Assembly: GCF_002077695.1 (NCBI RefSeq)
Contig: NZ_MWUE01000023.1
Span: 1 to 64,000 of the forward strand
From: Pantoea latae
GTDB taxonomy: Bacteria > Pseudomonadota > Gammaproteobacteria > Enterobacterales > Enterobacteriaceae
Direction: 5' to 3'
DNA: 64,000 nucleotides
Both the position numbers and the translations under genes were made by a program. The notes under the pieces were generated by a model that saw only the letters and a list, made by a program, of their open reading frames with translations, was not told the origin of the DNA and made no database searches. Numbering within the stretch: position 1 is the first letter of the stretch; each line of letters begins with the position of its first letter. Shown piece by piece: positions 45,908 to 59,089 of this stretch.

Positions 45908-47554
45908 TTACGCCTTCTTCTTGTCGCGGCTGTGCAGACCGCGTTTTTCCAGCCCGCGATAAATCAGCTGCTGCTGGAGAATGGTGACCAGGTTGCTGAC
46001 GATGTAGTACAGCACCAGACCTGACGGGAACCACAGGAAGAACACGGTAAAGATAACCGGCATATAGGTCATGATCTTCTGCTGCATCGGATCGGTCACG
46101 GTAGTCGGTGACATCTTCTGAATGAAGAACATGGTGATGCCCATCAGAATCGGCAGGATGTAGTAGGGGTCCTGCGCCGACAGGTCATGGATCCAGAGTA
46201 CGAACGGCGCGTGGCGCAGCTCCACCGAACCAGACAGCATGTAGTAAAGCGCAAGGAAGATCGGCATCTGGATAACCAGCGGCAGACAGCCGCCCAGCGG
46301 GTTGACCTTCTCCGCTTTATACAGCGCCATCATCTCCTGACTCTGCTTCTGCTTATCGTCGCCCAGGCGCTCGCGCATCGCCTGAATCTTCGGCTGCAGC
46401 ATGCGCATTTTCGCCATCGAGGTGTACTGCGCTTTGGTCAGCGGGTACATGATGCCGCGCACGATAAAGGTGATGACGATAATGGAGAAGCCCCAGTTAC
46501 CGATAAAGCTGTGGATAAACTTCAGCAGCTTGAACAGCGGCTGAGAGATAAACCACAGCCAGCCGTAGTCGACCGTCAGGTCGAGATGCGGCGCGACGGC
46601 AGCCATCTTGTCCTGAATTTCCGGACCGACCCACAGCGTGGCGCCCAGATCCTGCTGCTGACCCGCCGCCACGGTTACCGGCGCAGATTTATAGCCGATC
46701 GCCGCCACGCCGTTGCCCAGGTTGCTGGTGTAGAGCGCGTTGTTGCCAGCGGTGCGCGGCACCCATGCGGTCGCGAAGTACTGCTGCAGCATCGCCACCC
46801 AGCCGTTGCTGGTGGTGGTGCTCAGGTTTTCGTTATCCGCGATGGTGTCGAACTTGTACTTTTCGTACTTCTCGTCGCTGGTGGAGTAGGCCGCGCCGCG
46901 GAAGGTATGCAGCGCAAAGTTGTTGCTGCCGGTGTCGCGATGCTTAGGCAGATCGATGGTCTGCTTCAGCTGGCCGAACAGCGACACTTCCAGCGGCTGC
47001 TGCGTGGTGTTGTTGACGTTGTAGTTCACGTCCACCGCGTACTCGCCGCGCTTGAAGACGAAGGTTTTGGTGTAAACCACGCCGTTTTCCGCGGTGTAGG
47101 TCATCGGCACGCGCAGTTCGGTCTGGCCGTCGGCCATTTCGAAGTGATCCTGTGCGGCGGTGAACAGCGGACGCGCGCCGTTGTTCGGGTTATCCGGACC
47201 GTTGCGGCCAGTCAGCCCGCTCTGTGCCTGGTAAACGAAGGACGGCGTGGTCTCCAGCAGCTGGAACGGCTGGTCGGAACCCAGTTTGTCCGGGTAGGTC
47301 AGCAGCTGTGCTTGCTCGACATCGCCACCGCGGGTGTTGATATTCAATGACAGGACATCAGTCTTAACGGTGATCGTTTTGCCCTGGCCGCTGGCCGGTA
47401 CGCCCTGGCTGGCGGCATCACCTGCTGCGCTGTTGGTGTTTTGCGTGGTCTGGGTCTGCTGCGGCTGCGGAGCGTGGTCCGTCTGCCAGGCTTGCCAGAT
47501 CATGAAAGACACGAACAGAAAAGCGATGAGAAAGAGATTGCGTTGCGAATCCAT
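45908..47554 (-). CDS. yidC: Membrane protein insertase YidC
   Basis: A 548-residue insertase. An N-terminal uncleaved anchor ([16 protein letters not shown]) is followed by the large periplasmic P1 domain and the five-helix Oxa1/Alb3 core from about residue 350, including the conserved cytoplasmic loop and [21 protein letters not shown]. It inserts small membrane proteins, including ATP synthase subunit c, with or without SecYEG. It follows yidD by 18 bases. Confidence 0.98.
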   Translation of the reverse strand: MDSQRNLFLIAFLFVSFMIWQAWQTDHAPQPQQTQTTQNTNSAAGDAASQGVPASGQGKTITVKTDVLSLNINTRGGDVEQAQLLTYPDKLGSDQPFQLLETTPSFVYQAQSGLTGRNGPDNPNNGARPLFTAAQDHFEMADGQTELRVPMTYTAENGVVYTKTFVFKRGEYAVDVNYNVNNTTQQPLEVSLFGQLKQTIDLPKHRDTGSNNFALHTFRGAAYSTSDEKYEKYKFDTIADNENLSTTTSNGWVAMLQQYFATAWVPRTAGNNALYTSNLGNGVAAIGYKSAPVTVAAGQQQDLGATLWVGPEIQDKMAAVAPHLDLTVDYGWLWFISQPLFKLLKFIHSFIGNWGFSIIVITFIVRGIMYPLTKAQYTSMAKMRMLQPKIQAMRERLGDDKQKQSQEMMALYKAEKVNPLGGCLPLVIQMPIFLALYYMLSGSVELRHAPFVLWIHDLSAQDPYYILPILMGITMFFIQKMSPTTVTDPMQQKIMTYMPVIFTVFFLWFPSGLVLYYIVSNLVTILQQQLIYRGLEKRGLHSRDKKKA

Positions 47555-47572
47555 CGTTAATGTTCTCTGGTA

Positions 47573-47815
47573 TCAAAGGTTTTTTGGCGGCACAGGATCG
47601 TCACCACCCGGGTTCAAAGGGTGGCATTTTAATACGCGTTTGAGTGTCAACCAACTGCCTTTTATCAGGCCAAACCTGCGTAACGCCTCAATTCCATAAT
47701 GAGAGCAGGTTGGCTGAAACCGACAGTGTGGTCCCAGCAAGGGGCTGATGCCGCGCTGATAGACGCGGATCAGGACGATCAGGAGCCGCGCGCCAGGCGA
47801 CAGTGACGACGCCAT
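47573..47815 (-). CDS. yidD: Membrane protein insertion efficiency factor YidD
   Basis: An 80-residue DUF37 protein with an amphipathic N-terminus and conserved cysteines ([19 protein letters not shown], then [14 protein letters not shown]). It aids YidC-dependent insertion. Its start lies inside the end of rnpA (37-base overlap), the usual arrangement. It is slightly shorter at the C-terminus than the 85-residue E. coli protein. Confidence 0.93.
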   Translation of the reverse strand: MASSLSPGARLLIVLIRVYQRGISPLLGPHCRFQPTCSHYGIEALRRFGLIKGSWLTLKRVLKCHPLNPGGDDPVPPKNL

Positions 47816-48138
47816 AACTTCTCCAACGCTTCCGCCAACGTACGGTTGTCGAGGTCGGCAATCCCCTTTTTCGCCACAACGACGAAATCCATCGCCGGCA
47901 ATTCATGCTGACGCAGACGAAAGCTTTCACGGGTCAGACGTTTGATCCGGTTGCGTTCGTGCGCGCGCTTGACGTGCTTTTTAGCGACGGTAAGACCGAT
48001 GCGGGGATGCCCCAGCGAATTAAGGCGGCCGAGGATGGTGATTTGCGGCGTGCCAGCCCGTTGTGGCTGCTGGAAGACGAAAGTGAAATGAGTGGGAGTT
48101 AACAAACGTAACTCCCTGGGAAATGCGAGCTTAACCAC
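47779..48138 (-). CDS. rnpA: Ribonuclease P protein component RnpA
   Basis: A 119-residue basic protein subunit of RNase P, which with M1 RNA matures tRNA 5' ends. The RNR signature is in [18 protein letters not shown], and the start [15 protein letters not shown] matches E. coli. It lies 15 bases downstream of rpmH. Confidence 0.97.
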   Translation of the reverse strand: MVKLAFPRELRLLTPTHFTFVFQQPQRAGTPQITILGRLNSLGHPRIGLTVAKKHVKRAHERNRIKRLTRESFRLRQHELPAMDFVVVAKKGIADLDNRTLAEALEKLWRRHCRLARGS

Positions 48139-48153
48139 GAGGGTTAGCTTTTA

Positions 48154-48306
<153 letters not shown>

Positions 48307-48539
48307 CTAAACTTGAAAAATTTCACTGGGTGACGCGTTATGTGGGCCAGTAAAACGACCAACGCCTCAATGTGTCTTTAATAAAGAGGCGGGATTGTAA
48401 TAATTGTACAGTCCGGAGTCAATTTACTTCGCTGGTCGCGGTACCTGGAAACCCGGATACAGCCCGCTGAGTCCGGGCATTGGGCAGAGCGCGACAACGC
48501 CGGGGGAAGAATTATACGGCCTCCGCTTTAAAGCGCAAG

Positions 48540-48774
48540 GATCCTGCGGGATCTTCTTACGATCGGCGGCCTGAAAAAGCGGGCTAAAACGAGAGGTCGC
48601 CTGAAAAAGCCCGCTTTTGCCAACGATCCCCGCAGCTTTTTTCGCCAGCAGGCGTAAACTGTTTTACCTGTCCACGGCCTGTGGATAAAAAGGATCAAAA
48701 CTGTGTAGAAAGTGAAGATCTCTGACTCGCTTTGCGCTATGATCCGCCCTTCCGCTGACGATCCGGTCGCGATC
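48540..48774 (+). promoter_or_regulatory. dnaA upstream control region
   Basis: This part of the 598-base rpmH-dnaA gap has nine GATC sites (48540, 48550, 48561, 48625, 48693, 48717, 48741, 48760, 48771), a density that fits Dam/SeqA sequestration of the dnaA promoter. An 11-bp inverted repeat AAAAGCGGGCT (48575-48585) / AGCCCGCTTTT (48608-48618) could form a terminator-like hairpin. A -10-like TATGAT lies at 48738-48743. The remainder of the gap, 48295-48539, serves as the rpmH leader and promoter and shows no gene. Confidence 0.65.
48680..48688 (-). promoter_or_regulatory. DnaA box in the dnaA promoter
   Basis: Consensus TTATCCACA on the minus strand, about 205 bases upstream of the dnaA start, in the place of the autoregulatory box of E. 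coli. Confidence 0.8.
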
Positions 48775-48892
48775 CCAGGGGCGGAAACCGCTGATAGCGG
48801 TCGCAGGCGCTTTCTACCGTCTGTGTCAAAAATGAACGTTTCTTTATTAGCGCCTACTATTTCTTATCGATTTTGTACAAGTGGAGTCCGCC

Positions 48893-50299
48893 GTGTCACT
48901 TACGCTCTGGCAACAGTGTCTTGCCCGTTTGCAGGATGAGCTTCCTGCCACCGAATTCAGCATGTGGATTCGACCGCTGCAGGCGGAGTTAAACGACAAT
49001 ACGCTGGCCTTGTATGCACCAAATCGGTTTGTGCTCGACTGGGTACGAGATAAATATATTAATAATATCAACGGGCTGCTCAACGAGTTTTGCGGCGTAG
49101 ACGTGCCTTTGCTGCGTTTTGAAGTCGGCACGCGCCCGGTACAGCAGCAGCCCGCGGCGATGAGCCAGCCGGCAATGGCGAGCGTCAGCGCGCCCGCGCC
49201 GGTCGAGAGCCGTCCCGCGCCCGCGCAGATCCTGCGCCCAAGCTGGGACAACGTCCCGGCGCCGGCCGATGTGACCTACCGCTCCAACGTGAACAACCGC
49301 CATAACTTCGACAACTTCGTCGAGGGTAAGTCCAACCAGCTGGCGCGCGCGGCGGCGCGTCAGGTTGCGGACAACCCTGGCGGCGCCTATAACCCGCTCT
49401 TCCTTTATGGCGGCACCGGTCTCGGTAAAACGCACCTGCTGCATGCGGTGGGCAACGGCATCATCGCGCGCAAGCCGAACGCCAAAGTGGTTTACATGCA
49501 CTCCGAGCGCTTTGTGCAGGACATGGTCAAAGCGCTGCAAAACAACGCTATCGAAGAGTTCAAGCGTTACTACCGCTCGGTGGATGCGCTGCTTATCGAT
49601 GACATTCAGTTCTTCGCCAATAAAGAGCGCTCGCAGGAGGAGTTTTTCCACACCTTCAACGCGCTGCTGGAAGGCAATCAGCAAATCATTCTGACCTCGG
49701 ACCGTTATCCTAAAGAGATCAACGGCGTGGAAGATCGTCTGAAATCCCGCTTTGGCTGGGGACTGACGGTCGCCATCGAGCCGCCGGAGCTGGAGACGCG
49801 CGTGGCGATCCTGATGAAAAAGGCGGATGAGAACGATATCCGCCTGCCGGGCGAAGTTGCCTTTTTTATCGCTAAACGGCTGCGCTCCAACGTGCGCGAG
49901 CTGGAAGGGGCGCTGAACCGCGTTATCGCCAACGCCAACTTTACCGGCCGCGCCATTACCATCGATTTCGTGCGCGAAGCGCTGCGCGATCTGCTGGCGC
50001 TGCAGGAAAAGCTGGTCACCATCGACAATATCCAGAAGACGGTGGCCGAGTATTACAAGATTAAGGTCGCGGATCTGCTCTCCAAGCGCCGTTCGCGTTC
50101 GGTCGCGCGTCCTCGCCAGATGGCGATGGCGATGGCGAAAGAGCTGACGAACCACAGTCTGCCGGAGATCGGCGACGCCTTTGGCGGCCGCGACCACACC
50201 ACGGTGCTTCACGCCTGCCGTAAAATCGAGCAGCTGCGCGAAGAGAGCCACGACATAAAAGAAGATTTCTCTAATCTCATCCGAACTTTATCCTCCTGA
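48893..50299 (+). CDS. dnaA: Chromosomal replication initiator DnaA
   Basis: A 468-residue initiator ATPase. Domain I ([20 protein letters not shown]) binds DnaB and DiaA. Domain II is a variable linker rich in Pro, Ala and Gln. Domain III has Walker [10 protein letters not shown] and Walker [10 protein letters not shown]. Domain IV binds DnaA boxes (signature [15 protein letters not shown]). The start is GTG at 48893, preceded by GTGGAG, matching the E. coli start. It heads dnaA-dnaN-recF-gyrB, about 30 kb from oriC here. Confidence 0.98.
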   Translation: MSLTLWQQCLARLQDELPATEFSMWIRPLQAELNDNTLALYAPNRFVLDWVRDKYINNINGLLNEFCGVDVPLLRFEVGTRPVQQQPAAMSQPAMASVSAPAPVESRPAPAQILRPSWDNVPAPADVTYRSNVNNRHNFDNFVEGKSNQLARAAARQVADNPGGAYNPLFLYGGTGLGKTHLLHAVGNGIIARKPNAKVVYMHSERFVQDMVKALQNNAIEEFKRYYRSVDALLIDDIQFFANKERSQEEFFHTFNALLEGNQQIILTSDRYPKEINGVEDRLKSRFGWGLTVAIEPPELETRVAILMKKADENDIRLPGEVAFFIAKRLRSNVRELEGALNRVIANANFTGRAITIDFVREALRDLLALQEKLVTIDNIQKTVAEYYKIKVADLLSKRRSRSVARPRQMAMAMAKELTNHSLPEIGDAFGGRDHTTVLHACRKIEQLREESHDIKEDFSNLIRTLSS

Positions 50300-50303
50300 C
50301 GCT

Positions 50304-51404
50304 ATGAAATTTATTGTTGAACGTGAGCAGTTGCTAAAGCCGCTGCAGCAAGTCAGCGGCCCGTTAGGCGGTCGTCCAACGCTGCCGATCCTGGGAAATC
50401 TGTTGATGCAGGTTAACGACGGCACGCTGTTGCTGACCGGCACCGACCTGGAAATGGAGATGGTGGCGCGCGTGGCGCTGACCCAGCCGCACGAGCCGGG
50501 CGCGACCACCGTGCCGGCGCGTAAGTTCCTCGACATCTGTCGTGGACTGCCGGAAGGCGCGGAGATCAACGTTACGCTGGAAGGCGAACGAATGCTGGTG
50601 CGCTCCGGGCGCAGCCGCTTCTCGCTGTCGACCCTGCCGGCCAGCGACTTCCCTAATCTGGACGACTGGCAGAGCGAAGTGGAGTTTACGCTGCCGCAGG
50701 CGACGCTGAAGCGCCTGATCGAGGCGACGCAGTTCTCCATGGCGCATCAGGATGTGCGTTACTACCTTAACGGCATGCTGTTCGAGACCGAAGGCGAAGA
50801 GCTGCGCACCGTGGCCACCGACGGCCACCGTCTGGCGGTCTGTTCGATGCCGATTGGCCAGGCGCTGCCGAACCATTCGGTGATCGTGCCGCGTAAAGGG
50901 GTGATTGAGCTGCTGCGTCTGCTGGACGGCGGCGAAACGCCGCTGCAGGTACAAATCGGCAGCAGCAATATCCGCGCCCACGTCGGCGACTTTATCTTTA
51001 CCTCTAAGCTGGTGGATGGCCGCTTCCCCGACTATCGCCGCGTGCTGCCGAAAAATCCCGATAAGGTGCTGGAAGCGGGCTGCGATATTCTTAAGCAGGC
51101 CTTTGCGCGCGCCGCCATTCTGTCGAATGAGAAATTCCGCGGCGTTCGCCTCTATATCACCGAGAATCAACTGAAGATCACCGCCAACAACCCTGAACAG
51201 GAAGAGGCGGAAGAGATGCTGGACGTCACCTACGGCGGCAGCGAGCTGGAGATCGGCTTTAACGTCAGCTATGTGCTGGACGTGCTAAATGCGCTGAAGT
51301 GCGAGAGCGTGCGACTGCTGCTGACCGATTCGGTGTCGAGCGTGCAGATTGAAGATCTCGCCAGTCCGGCAGCGGCCTACGTCGTGATGCCCATGCGCTT
51401 GTAG
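50304..51404 (+). CDS. dnaN: DNA polymerase III beta sliding clamp DnaN
   Basis: A 366-residue processivity clamp of three repeated folds, the same length as E. coli DnaN (MKFIVEREQLLKPLQQVSGP; C-terminus AYVVMPMRL). It tethers polymerases to DNA and with Hda stimulates DnaA-ATP hydrolysis. It begins 4 bases after dnaA, so translation is probably coupled. Confidence 0.98.
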   Translation: MKFIVEREQLLKPLQQVSGPLGGRPTLPILGNLLMQVNDGTLLLTGTDLEMEMVARVALTQPHEPGATTVPARKFLDICRGLPEGAEINVTLEGERMLVRSGRSRFSLSTLPASDFPNLDDWQSEVEFTLPQATLKRLIEATQFSMAHQDVRYYLNGMLFETEGEELRTVATDGHRLAVCSMPIGQALPNHSVIVPRKGVIELLRLLDGGETPLQVQIGSSNIRAHVGDFIFTSKLVDGRFPDYRRVLPKNPDKVLEAGCDILKQAFARAAILSNEKFRGVRLYITENQLKITANNPEQEEAEEMLDVTYGGSELEIGFNVSYVLDVLNALKCESVRLLLTDSVSSVQIEDLASPAAAYVVMPMRL

Positions 51405-51426
51405 GATATATCGGCCTGGCTTACTT

Positions 51427-51513
51427 GCTACTTTGCGTCCGGGCAGTGCTCGTCCCTGGTCACATACTTTAGTATGCTCACAGGGCCTGCGCGCTGGCCG
51501 GACGCAAAGTAGC
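51427..51513. repeat. Long palindromic element between dnaN and recF
   Basis: A perfect 16-bp inverted repeat, GCTACTTTGCGTCCGG (51427-51442) and CCGGACGCAAAGTAGC (51498-51513), encloses CCCTG/CAGGG (51454-51458, 51481-51485) and CATACT/AGTATG (51463-51468, 51471-51476). The 87 bases could fold into one long nested hairpin, in DNA or RNA. It looks like a dispersed palindromic unit of enterobacteria; other copies in the genome cannot be seen from here. Confidence 0.75.
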
Positions 51514-51581
51514 GGCGACGCCGACGGCCTGGATCGCCTGAATAACGACACTTCTTAAATGCCTTCACGCTGGACTGATTC

Positions 51582-55093
<3,512 letters not shown>

Positions 55094-55123
55094 GCTTACA
55101 TACGGCGATTAAAGCTAAAGCGC

Positions 55124-55302
55124 GGGTGACAGAAACCGAAGAGCAAAGCGTCCCGCGACAAGGACAAAAACGCCGGGAGCGTTTTTGAACAACGCAGCGC
55201 GTTGGCCCGTTTACGGGTGCGCCTCAGGAAGAGGCGCGTATTTGCGCGGGCCGAGCGGTCAGGGATGACGAACAGCGACTTTGCGATCGGTTTCTGTCAC
55301 CC
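55124..55302. repeat. Structured inverted-repeat element downstream of gyrB
   Basis: A perfect 15-bp outer repeat GGGTGACAGAAACCG (55124-55138) / CGGTTTCTGTCACCC (55288-55302) closes a 179-base segment containing further stems: AAAAACGC/GCGTTTTT (around 55166-55186), GGCCCG (55204-55209) / CGGGCC (55247-55252), and GCGCCTC/GAGGCGC inside that. The layout is a closed multibranched fold, either a mobile repeat or a structured RNA. It carries no open frame of note. Confidence 0.7.
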
Positions 55303-55321
55303 ACGCCGGCTCCAGCTTGCG

Positions 55322-55349
55322 AACCCTTCCCAGCGGGAAGGGTTTTTTT
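55322..55349 (+). terminator. Terminator of the dnaA-gyrB cluster
   Basis: A perfect 10-bp stem AACCCTTCCC / GGGAAGGGTT with a 3-base loop, then T7. It lies 229 bases after gyrB, so the preceding structured element is part of the transcript. Confidence 0.92.
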
Positions 55350-55431
55350 ATGCCTGACGCGCCGCGAAACTGGTCATTGTGAGCGAGATCGCGCTAGCAT
55401 TTAAGCCAAACCCTGACTTAACGAGGACGCT

Positions 55432-56241
55432 ATGGCGATTAAACTGGTAGCAATTGATATGGACGGCACGCTGCTTAACCCGCAGCACGAGATCACCGCT
55501 GGCGTAAAATCGGCCATCGATCGCGCACATAAAAAAGGGGTCGCCGTGGTGCTGGCGACCGGTCGTCCCTATGTCGGCATCCAGCGTTACCTGATGGAGC
55601 TAGGCCTGGTCGACGAAGGCCAGTATTGCATCAGCTACAACGGCGCGCTGGTGCAGCAGGCCAAAGATGGCGAGTGCGTGGCGGAGATCACGCTGGGGTT
55701 CGACGACTACCTCTACATCGAACAGCTGTCGCGCGAACTGGGCGTGCATTTTCAGGCGTTCGACAAATCCTCGCTCTATACGCCGAACAAAGATCTCAGC
55801 GAGTACACCATCCATGAGGCGAGCCTGACCGGCATTCCGGTGCGCTATCGCGCGGTGGAAGAGATGGATCGCGCGACGCGCTTTCCCAAGCTGATGATGA
55901 TCGACAAGCCCGATCTGCTGGATGCTGCCATTCAGCGCCTGCCGGCGAAAGCGCAGCAGAACTACACCATCCTCAAAAGCGCGCCCTACTATCTGGAAAT
56001 TCTCGACCGCCGCGTCAACAAAGGCCAGGGCGTCAAAATGCTGGCGGAGAAGCTGGGCCTGGCGCGCGACGAAGTGATGGCGATTGGCGACCAGGAGAAT
56101 GACCTGGCGATGATCGAGTACGCCGGCATGGGCGTCGCAATGGGCAACGCGATCGACTCCGTTAAGCAGATCGCCCAGTTCGTCACCAAAACCAATATGG
56201 AAGACGGCGTGGCGCACGCCATCGAAGAGCTGGTGCTCTAA
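55432..56241 (+). CDS. yidA: HAD sugar phosphatase YidA
   Basis: A 269-residue Cof-type (subfamily IIB) HAD phosphatase. Motif I is DMDGTLLNP, motif II is in VLATGRPY, and the C-terminal GDQENDLAMIEYAGMGVAMGNA carries motifs III and IV. The E. coli enzyme dephosphorylates several sugar phosphates. It follows gyrB as in E. coli, but without yidB. Confidence 0.94.
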   Translation: MAIKLVAIDMDGTLLNPQHEITAGVKSAIDRAHKKGVAVVLATGRPYVGIQRYLMELGLVDEGQYCISYNGALVQQAKDGECVAEITLGFDDYLYIEQLSRELGVHFQAFDKSSLYTPNKDLSEYTIHEASLTGIPVRYRAVEEMDRATRFPKLMMIDKPDLLDAAIQRLPAKAQQNYTILKSAPYYLEILDRRVNKGQGVKMLAEKLGLARDEVMAIGDQENDLAMIEYAGMGVAMGNAIDSVKQIAQFVTKTNMEDGVAHAIEELVL

Positions 56242-56249
56242 TCCCCCAC

Positions 56250-56283
56250 GGACGGCGCTGCGCCGTCCGACCTCACGTTTTTC
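56250..56283 (+). terminator. Probable terminator after yidA
   Basis: GGACGGCG (56250-56257) / CGCCGTCC (56261-56268) with a 3-base loop, followed after nine bases by TTTTT. Confidence 0.5.
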
Positions 56284-56470
56284 GCTTCCCGCGCAGGCCA
56301 GAAGATGTTGCCTGTCTGTTATGTGATCTGCATTGTAGTACAACTTTGTTTAAGGGTACTACAATCGGCGACACGCCTTGTTCGCTGAGGGCAACCGGTT
56401 ATCGAGGCGCATCGCACAGCCTCGATACGCTGAATGCGTCGCGCTGACGCCATGCTCTGAGGATCACACC

Positions 56471-57787
56471 ATGAATCACCCTCTTCACCTCAGCACCATT
56501 AAAAAAATGAACCTGCGCATCATGCCTTTTATCATGGTGCTCTACCTTATCGCCTATATCGACCGCGCCAATATCTCGGTCGCCGCGCTGCAAATGAACG
56601 CCGATTTGGCGATGACAGCCGAGATGTACGGCATCGCCGCCGGTATTTTCTATGTCACCTACATTATCTTCGAGGTGCCGAGCAACGTGCTGCTGACGCG
56701 CGTCGGCGCGCGCCGCTGGATCGCCCGCATCATGGTGAGCTGGGGCATTATCGCCGCCGGCATGAGCCTGGTGCAGACGCCGACGCAGCTCTACGTGATG
56801 CGCTTTTTGCTCGGCGCGGCGGAAGCGGGCTTTACGCCCGGCATCATTTTCTACCTTAGCTGCTGGTATCCGCGCAGCGATCGCGCCCGCGCGATGTCGT
56901 TGTTCTATATCGGCGCGGCGCTGGCGTCGGTGATCGGCCTGCCGCTCTCCGGCAGCCTGCTTAACCTGCACGGCATGCTGGGGGTCGAAGGCTGGCGCTG
57001 GCTGTTTCTGCTGGAGGGCATTCCGGCCTTTGTATTGGGCATCGTCACCTGGTTCTATCTGGACGATGCGCCAGCCCGCGCGCGCTGGCTGACGGCGGAA
57101 CAGCGCGACTATTTGCAGCAGACGCTGGCGCGCGACGAGCAGCATGCGGCGATACGCGATCATAACTGGCGCGTGGCGCTCACAAGCCGGCGCGTCTGGA
57201 CGCTCAGTTTGCTGTGGCTGCTGCAGGCGTTCGGCACCATCGGCATTACCCTGTTCCTGCCGCTGATCGTCAAGGCGGTGGCGGCGGATCGCAGCAACCT
57301 GACGGTCAGCCTGCTGTCGGCGGTGCCTTTCCTGTTCGCCTGCATCTTTATGTACCTTAACGGTCGCCATTCCGATCGCACCGGCGAACGGGCGCGCCAT
57401 CTCGGCCTGCCGCTAATGGCGTCGGGTCTGCTGCTGCTGGCGGCGCTGGCGGTGCCGCAGCAGTGGATGGCCTACCTGCTGCTGGTGCTGATGGTGGGCC
57501 TTAACTGGGCGATTACGCCGGTTTTCTGGGCGGTCACCACCGAAACGGTTTCTGGCGTGGCGGGCGCGGCGTCGGTGGCGCTGATCAATGCGGTGGCTAA
57601 TATCGCCGGGCTGGCGTTTCCGCCGGTGATGGGACGCATTAAAGATGCGACCAACAGCTATAACGACGGCCTGCTGATTGTGGCGGGCGCGCTTATCCTC
57701 GGCGGCGTGCTGGGGCTGATGGTCGGGCGCAGGCGGGCGATTGAAGGAGCATCCGCGGCGAAGCCTAAATCAGAGCTGCATCTTTAG
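56471..57787 (+). CDS. MFS transporter, anion:cation symporter family
   Basis: A 438-residue, twelve-helix carrier. YLIAYIDRANISVAALQM in helix 1 and EVPSNVLLTRVGARRWIARI in the 2-3 region are typical of the ACS family, which takes up organic anions such as tartrate, galactonate or phthalate. The start is ATG 56471 with GAGGATC upstream. The E. coli counterpart position holds dgoT, but similarity to DgoT is only at family level and no catabolic genes adjoin it. Substrate unknown. Confidence 0.8.
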   Translation: MNHPLHLSTIKKMNLRIMPFIMVLYLIAYIDRANISVAALQMNADLAMTAEMYGIAAGIFYVTYIIFEVPSNVLLTRVGARRWIARIMVSWGIIAAGMSLVQTPTQLYVMRFLLGAAEAGFTPGIIFYLSCWYPRSDRARAMSLFYIGAALASVIGLPLSGSLLNLHGMLGVEGWRWLFLLEGIPAFVLGIVTWFYLDDAPARARWLTAEQRDYLQQTLARDEQHAAIRDHNWRVALTSRRVWTLSLLWLLQAFGTIGITLFLPLIVKAVAADRSNLTVSLLSAVPFLFACIFMYLNGRHSDRTGERARHLGLPLMASGLLLLAALAVPQQWMAYLLLVLMVGLNWAITPVFWAVTTETVSGVAGAASVALINAVANIAGLAFPPVMGRIKDATNSYNDGLLIVAGALILGGVLGLMVGRRRAIEGASAAKPKSELHL

Positions 57788-57835
57788 CGCTTTTGGCGTA
57801 GCGTGTGGGGCAACATTTTTTTGTCAGGTTGCCCT

Positions 57836-59089
57836 ATGCGCGAAAAACAGATCACCTTCAGCCCGCGACATCATCAGCTGACCAACAGCAACGTCTGGAC
57901 CGCCGACAGCCAGTGGCTCGCTTTCGATGTCCGCCCGTCGGGCGCCTCTTTTACCAGCGACACCATTGAGCGGGTCAACGTTGAGAGCGGCGAGGTCGAG
58001 GTGCTCTATCGCGCCACCGACGGCGCGCACGTTGGCGTGGTCACCGTTAGCCCCGATCTGCCGCCGCGTTATCTCTGCATTCACGGTCCAGAACAGCCAG
58101 ACGCCGACTGGCACTACGACTTCCATCATCGACGCGGCGTTATCGTCCAGAACGGCCGCGCGCAAAACCTCGACGCCTGCGATATCACGCCGCCTTTTAC
58201 CCCCGGCGCGCTGCGCGGCGGCTCGCATGTGCATCTCTTCAGCCCGGACGGCTCACGCGTCAGCTTCACCTACAACGACCATGTGATGCATGAGAAAGAC
58301 GTGACGGAGGATCTGCGCAACGTCGGCGTTGCGGTGCCGCTGCGCGCGGTCGCGCCGGTCAAACAGCATCCGCGTGAATATGACGGCAGCCACTTTTGTG
58401 TGCTGATCAGCCGTACCACCGCGACGCCGCAACCGGGCAGCGACGAGATTAATCGCGCTTACGAAGAGGGCTGGATCGGCACGCGCGGCTACCAGAAAGA
58501 GGACGGCAGCTGGCAGCGCTGGGCCATCGCCTTTATCGGTGACACGCTCTCCGCCGCCGGCGAGAAACAGCCGGAAGTCTTTATCGTCGACCTGCCGGAG
58601 GCGCTGGAGGATTACGCCCGTCCGGGCGACGATCCGCTGGAGGGCAGTGAAAACGGCCTGCCTGCGCCGCCGGCGGGCGTGCAGCAGCGTCGCCTGACGT
58701 TTACCACGCGTGGGCTGGCTCAGCAGCCACGCCACTGGCTGCGCAGCGCGCCGGACGGCAGCGCCATTGCGTTTCTGATGGCGGATGCGCAAGGAGTGAT
58801 CCAGCTCTGGACAGTCTCGCCCAACGGCGGCGCGCCGCGTCAGGTGACGCAGCTGGCGCAGGGGGTTCAGTCGGCGTTTAGCTGGCATCCGCAGGGCGCG
58901 GCGATCGCCTTTATCAGCGACGATCGGGTCATGTGCTGCGATATCAGCAGCGGCGCGTGCCAGCCGTTAACCGAACGCGGCGAGCAGCCGCCGAGCGGCG
59001 ACGCGGTGGTCTGGTCGCCGGACGGCCGTCAGATCGCCTTTATGCGCGAGGTCGACGGCTGGCGCCAGCTCTTTACTGTGCCGGCGTAG
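57836..59089 (+). CDS. yidR: YidR-family protein (DUF3748, TolB-like propeller)
   Basis: A 417-residue protein with TolB/WD40-like propeller repeats, such as FSPDGSRVSFTYND, APDGSAIAFLMAD and WSPDGRQIAFMRE. No signal peptide is seen at MREKQITFSP, so it is probably cytoplasmic. The neighbouring yidQ and ibpA are also neighbours of yidR in E. coli, supporting the assignment. Function unknown. The start is placed at ATG 57836; an in-frame start at 57803 would add eleven unsupported residues. Its 3' end overlaps the convergent yidQ by 17 bases. Confidence 0.82.
   Translation: MREKQITFSPRHHQLTNSNVWTADSQWLAFDVRPSGASFTSDTIERVNVESGEVEVLYRATDGAHVGVVTVSPDLPPRYLCIHGPEQPDADWHYDFHHRRGVIVQNGRAQNLDACDITPPFTPGALRGGSHVHLFSPDGSRVSFTYNDHVMHEKDVTEDLRNVGVAVPLRAVAPVKQHPREYDGSHFCVLISRTTATPQPGSDEINRAYEEGWIGTRGYQKEDGSWQRWAIAFIGDTLSAAGEKQPEVFIVDLPEALEDYARPGDDPLEGSENGLPAPPAGVQQRRLTFTTRGLAQQPRHWLRSAPDGSAIAFLMADAQGVIQLWTVSPNGGAPRQVTQLAQGVQSAFSWHPQGAAIAFISDDRVMCCDISSGACQPLTERGEQPPSGDAVVWSPDGRQIAFMREVDGWRQLFTVPA

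Noticed and set aside
46187..47350. 387-codon open frame antisense to yidC
   Set aside because: Shadow of yidC with Arg/His/Val-rich composition and no recognised domain.
48989..50251. 420-codon open frame antisense to dnaA
   Set aside because: Opposite a certain gene; no start context and no family features.
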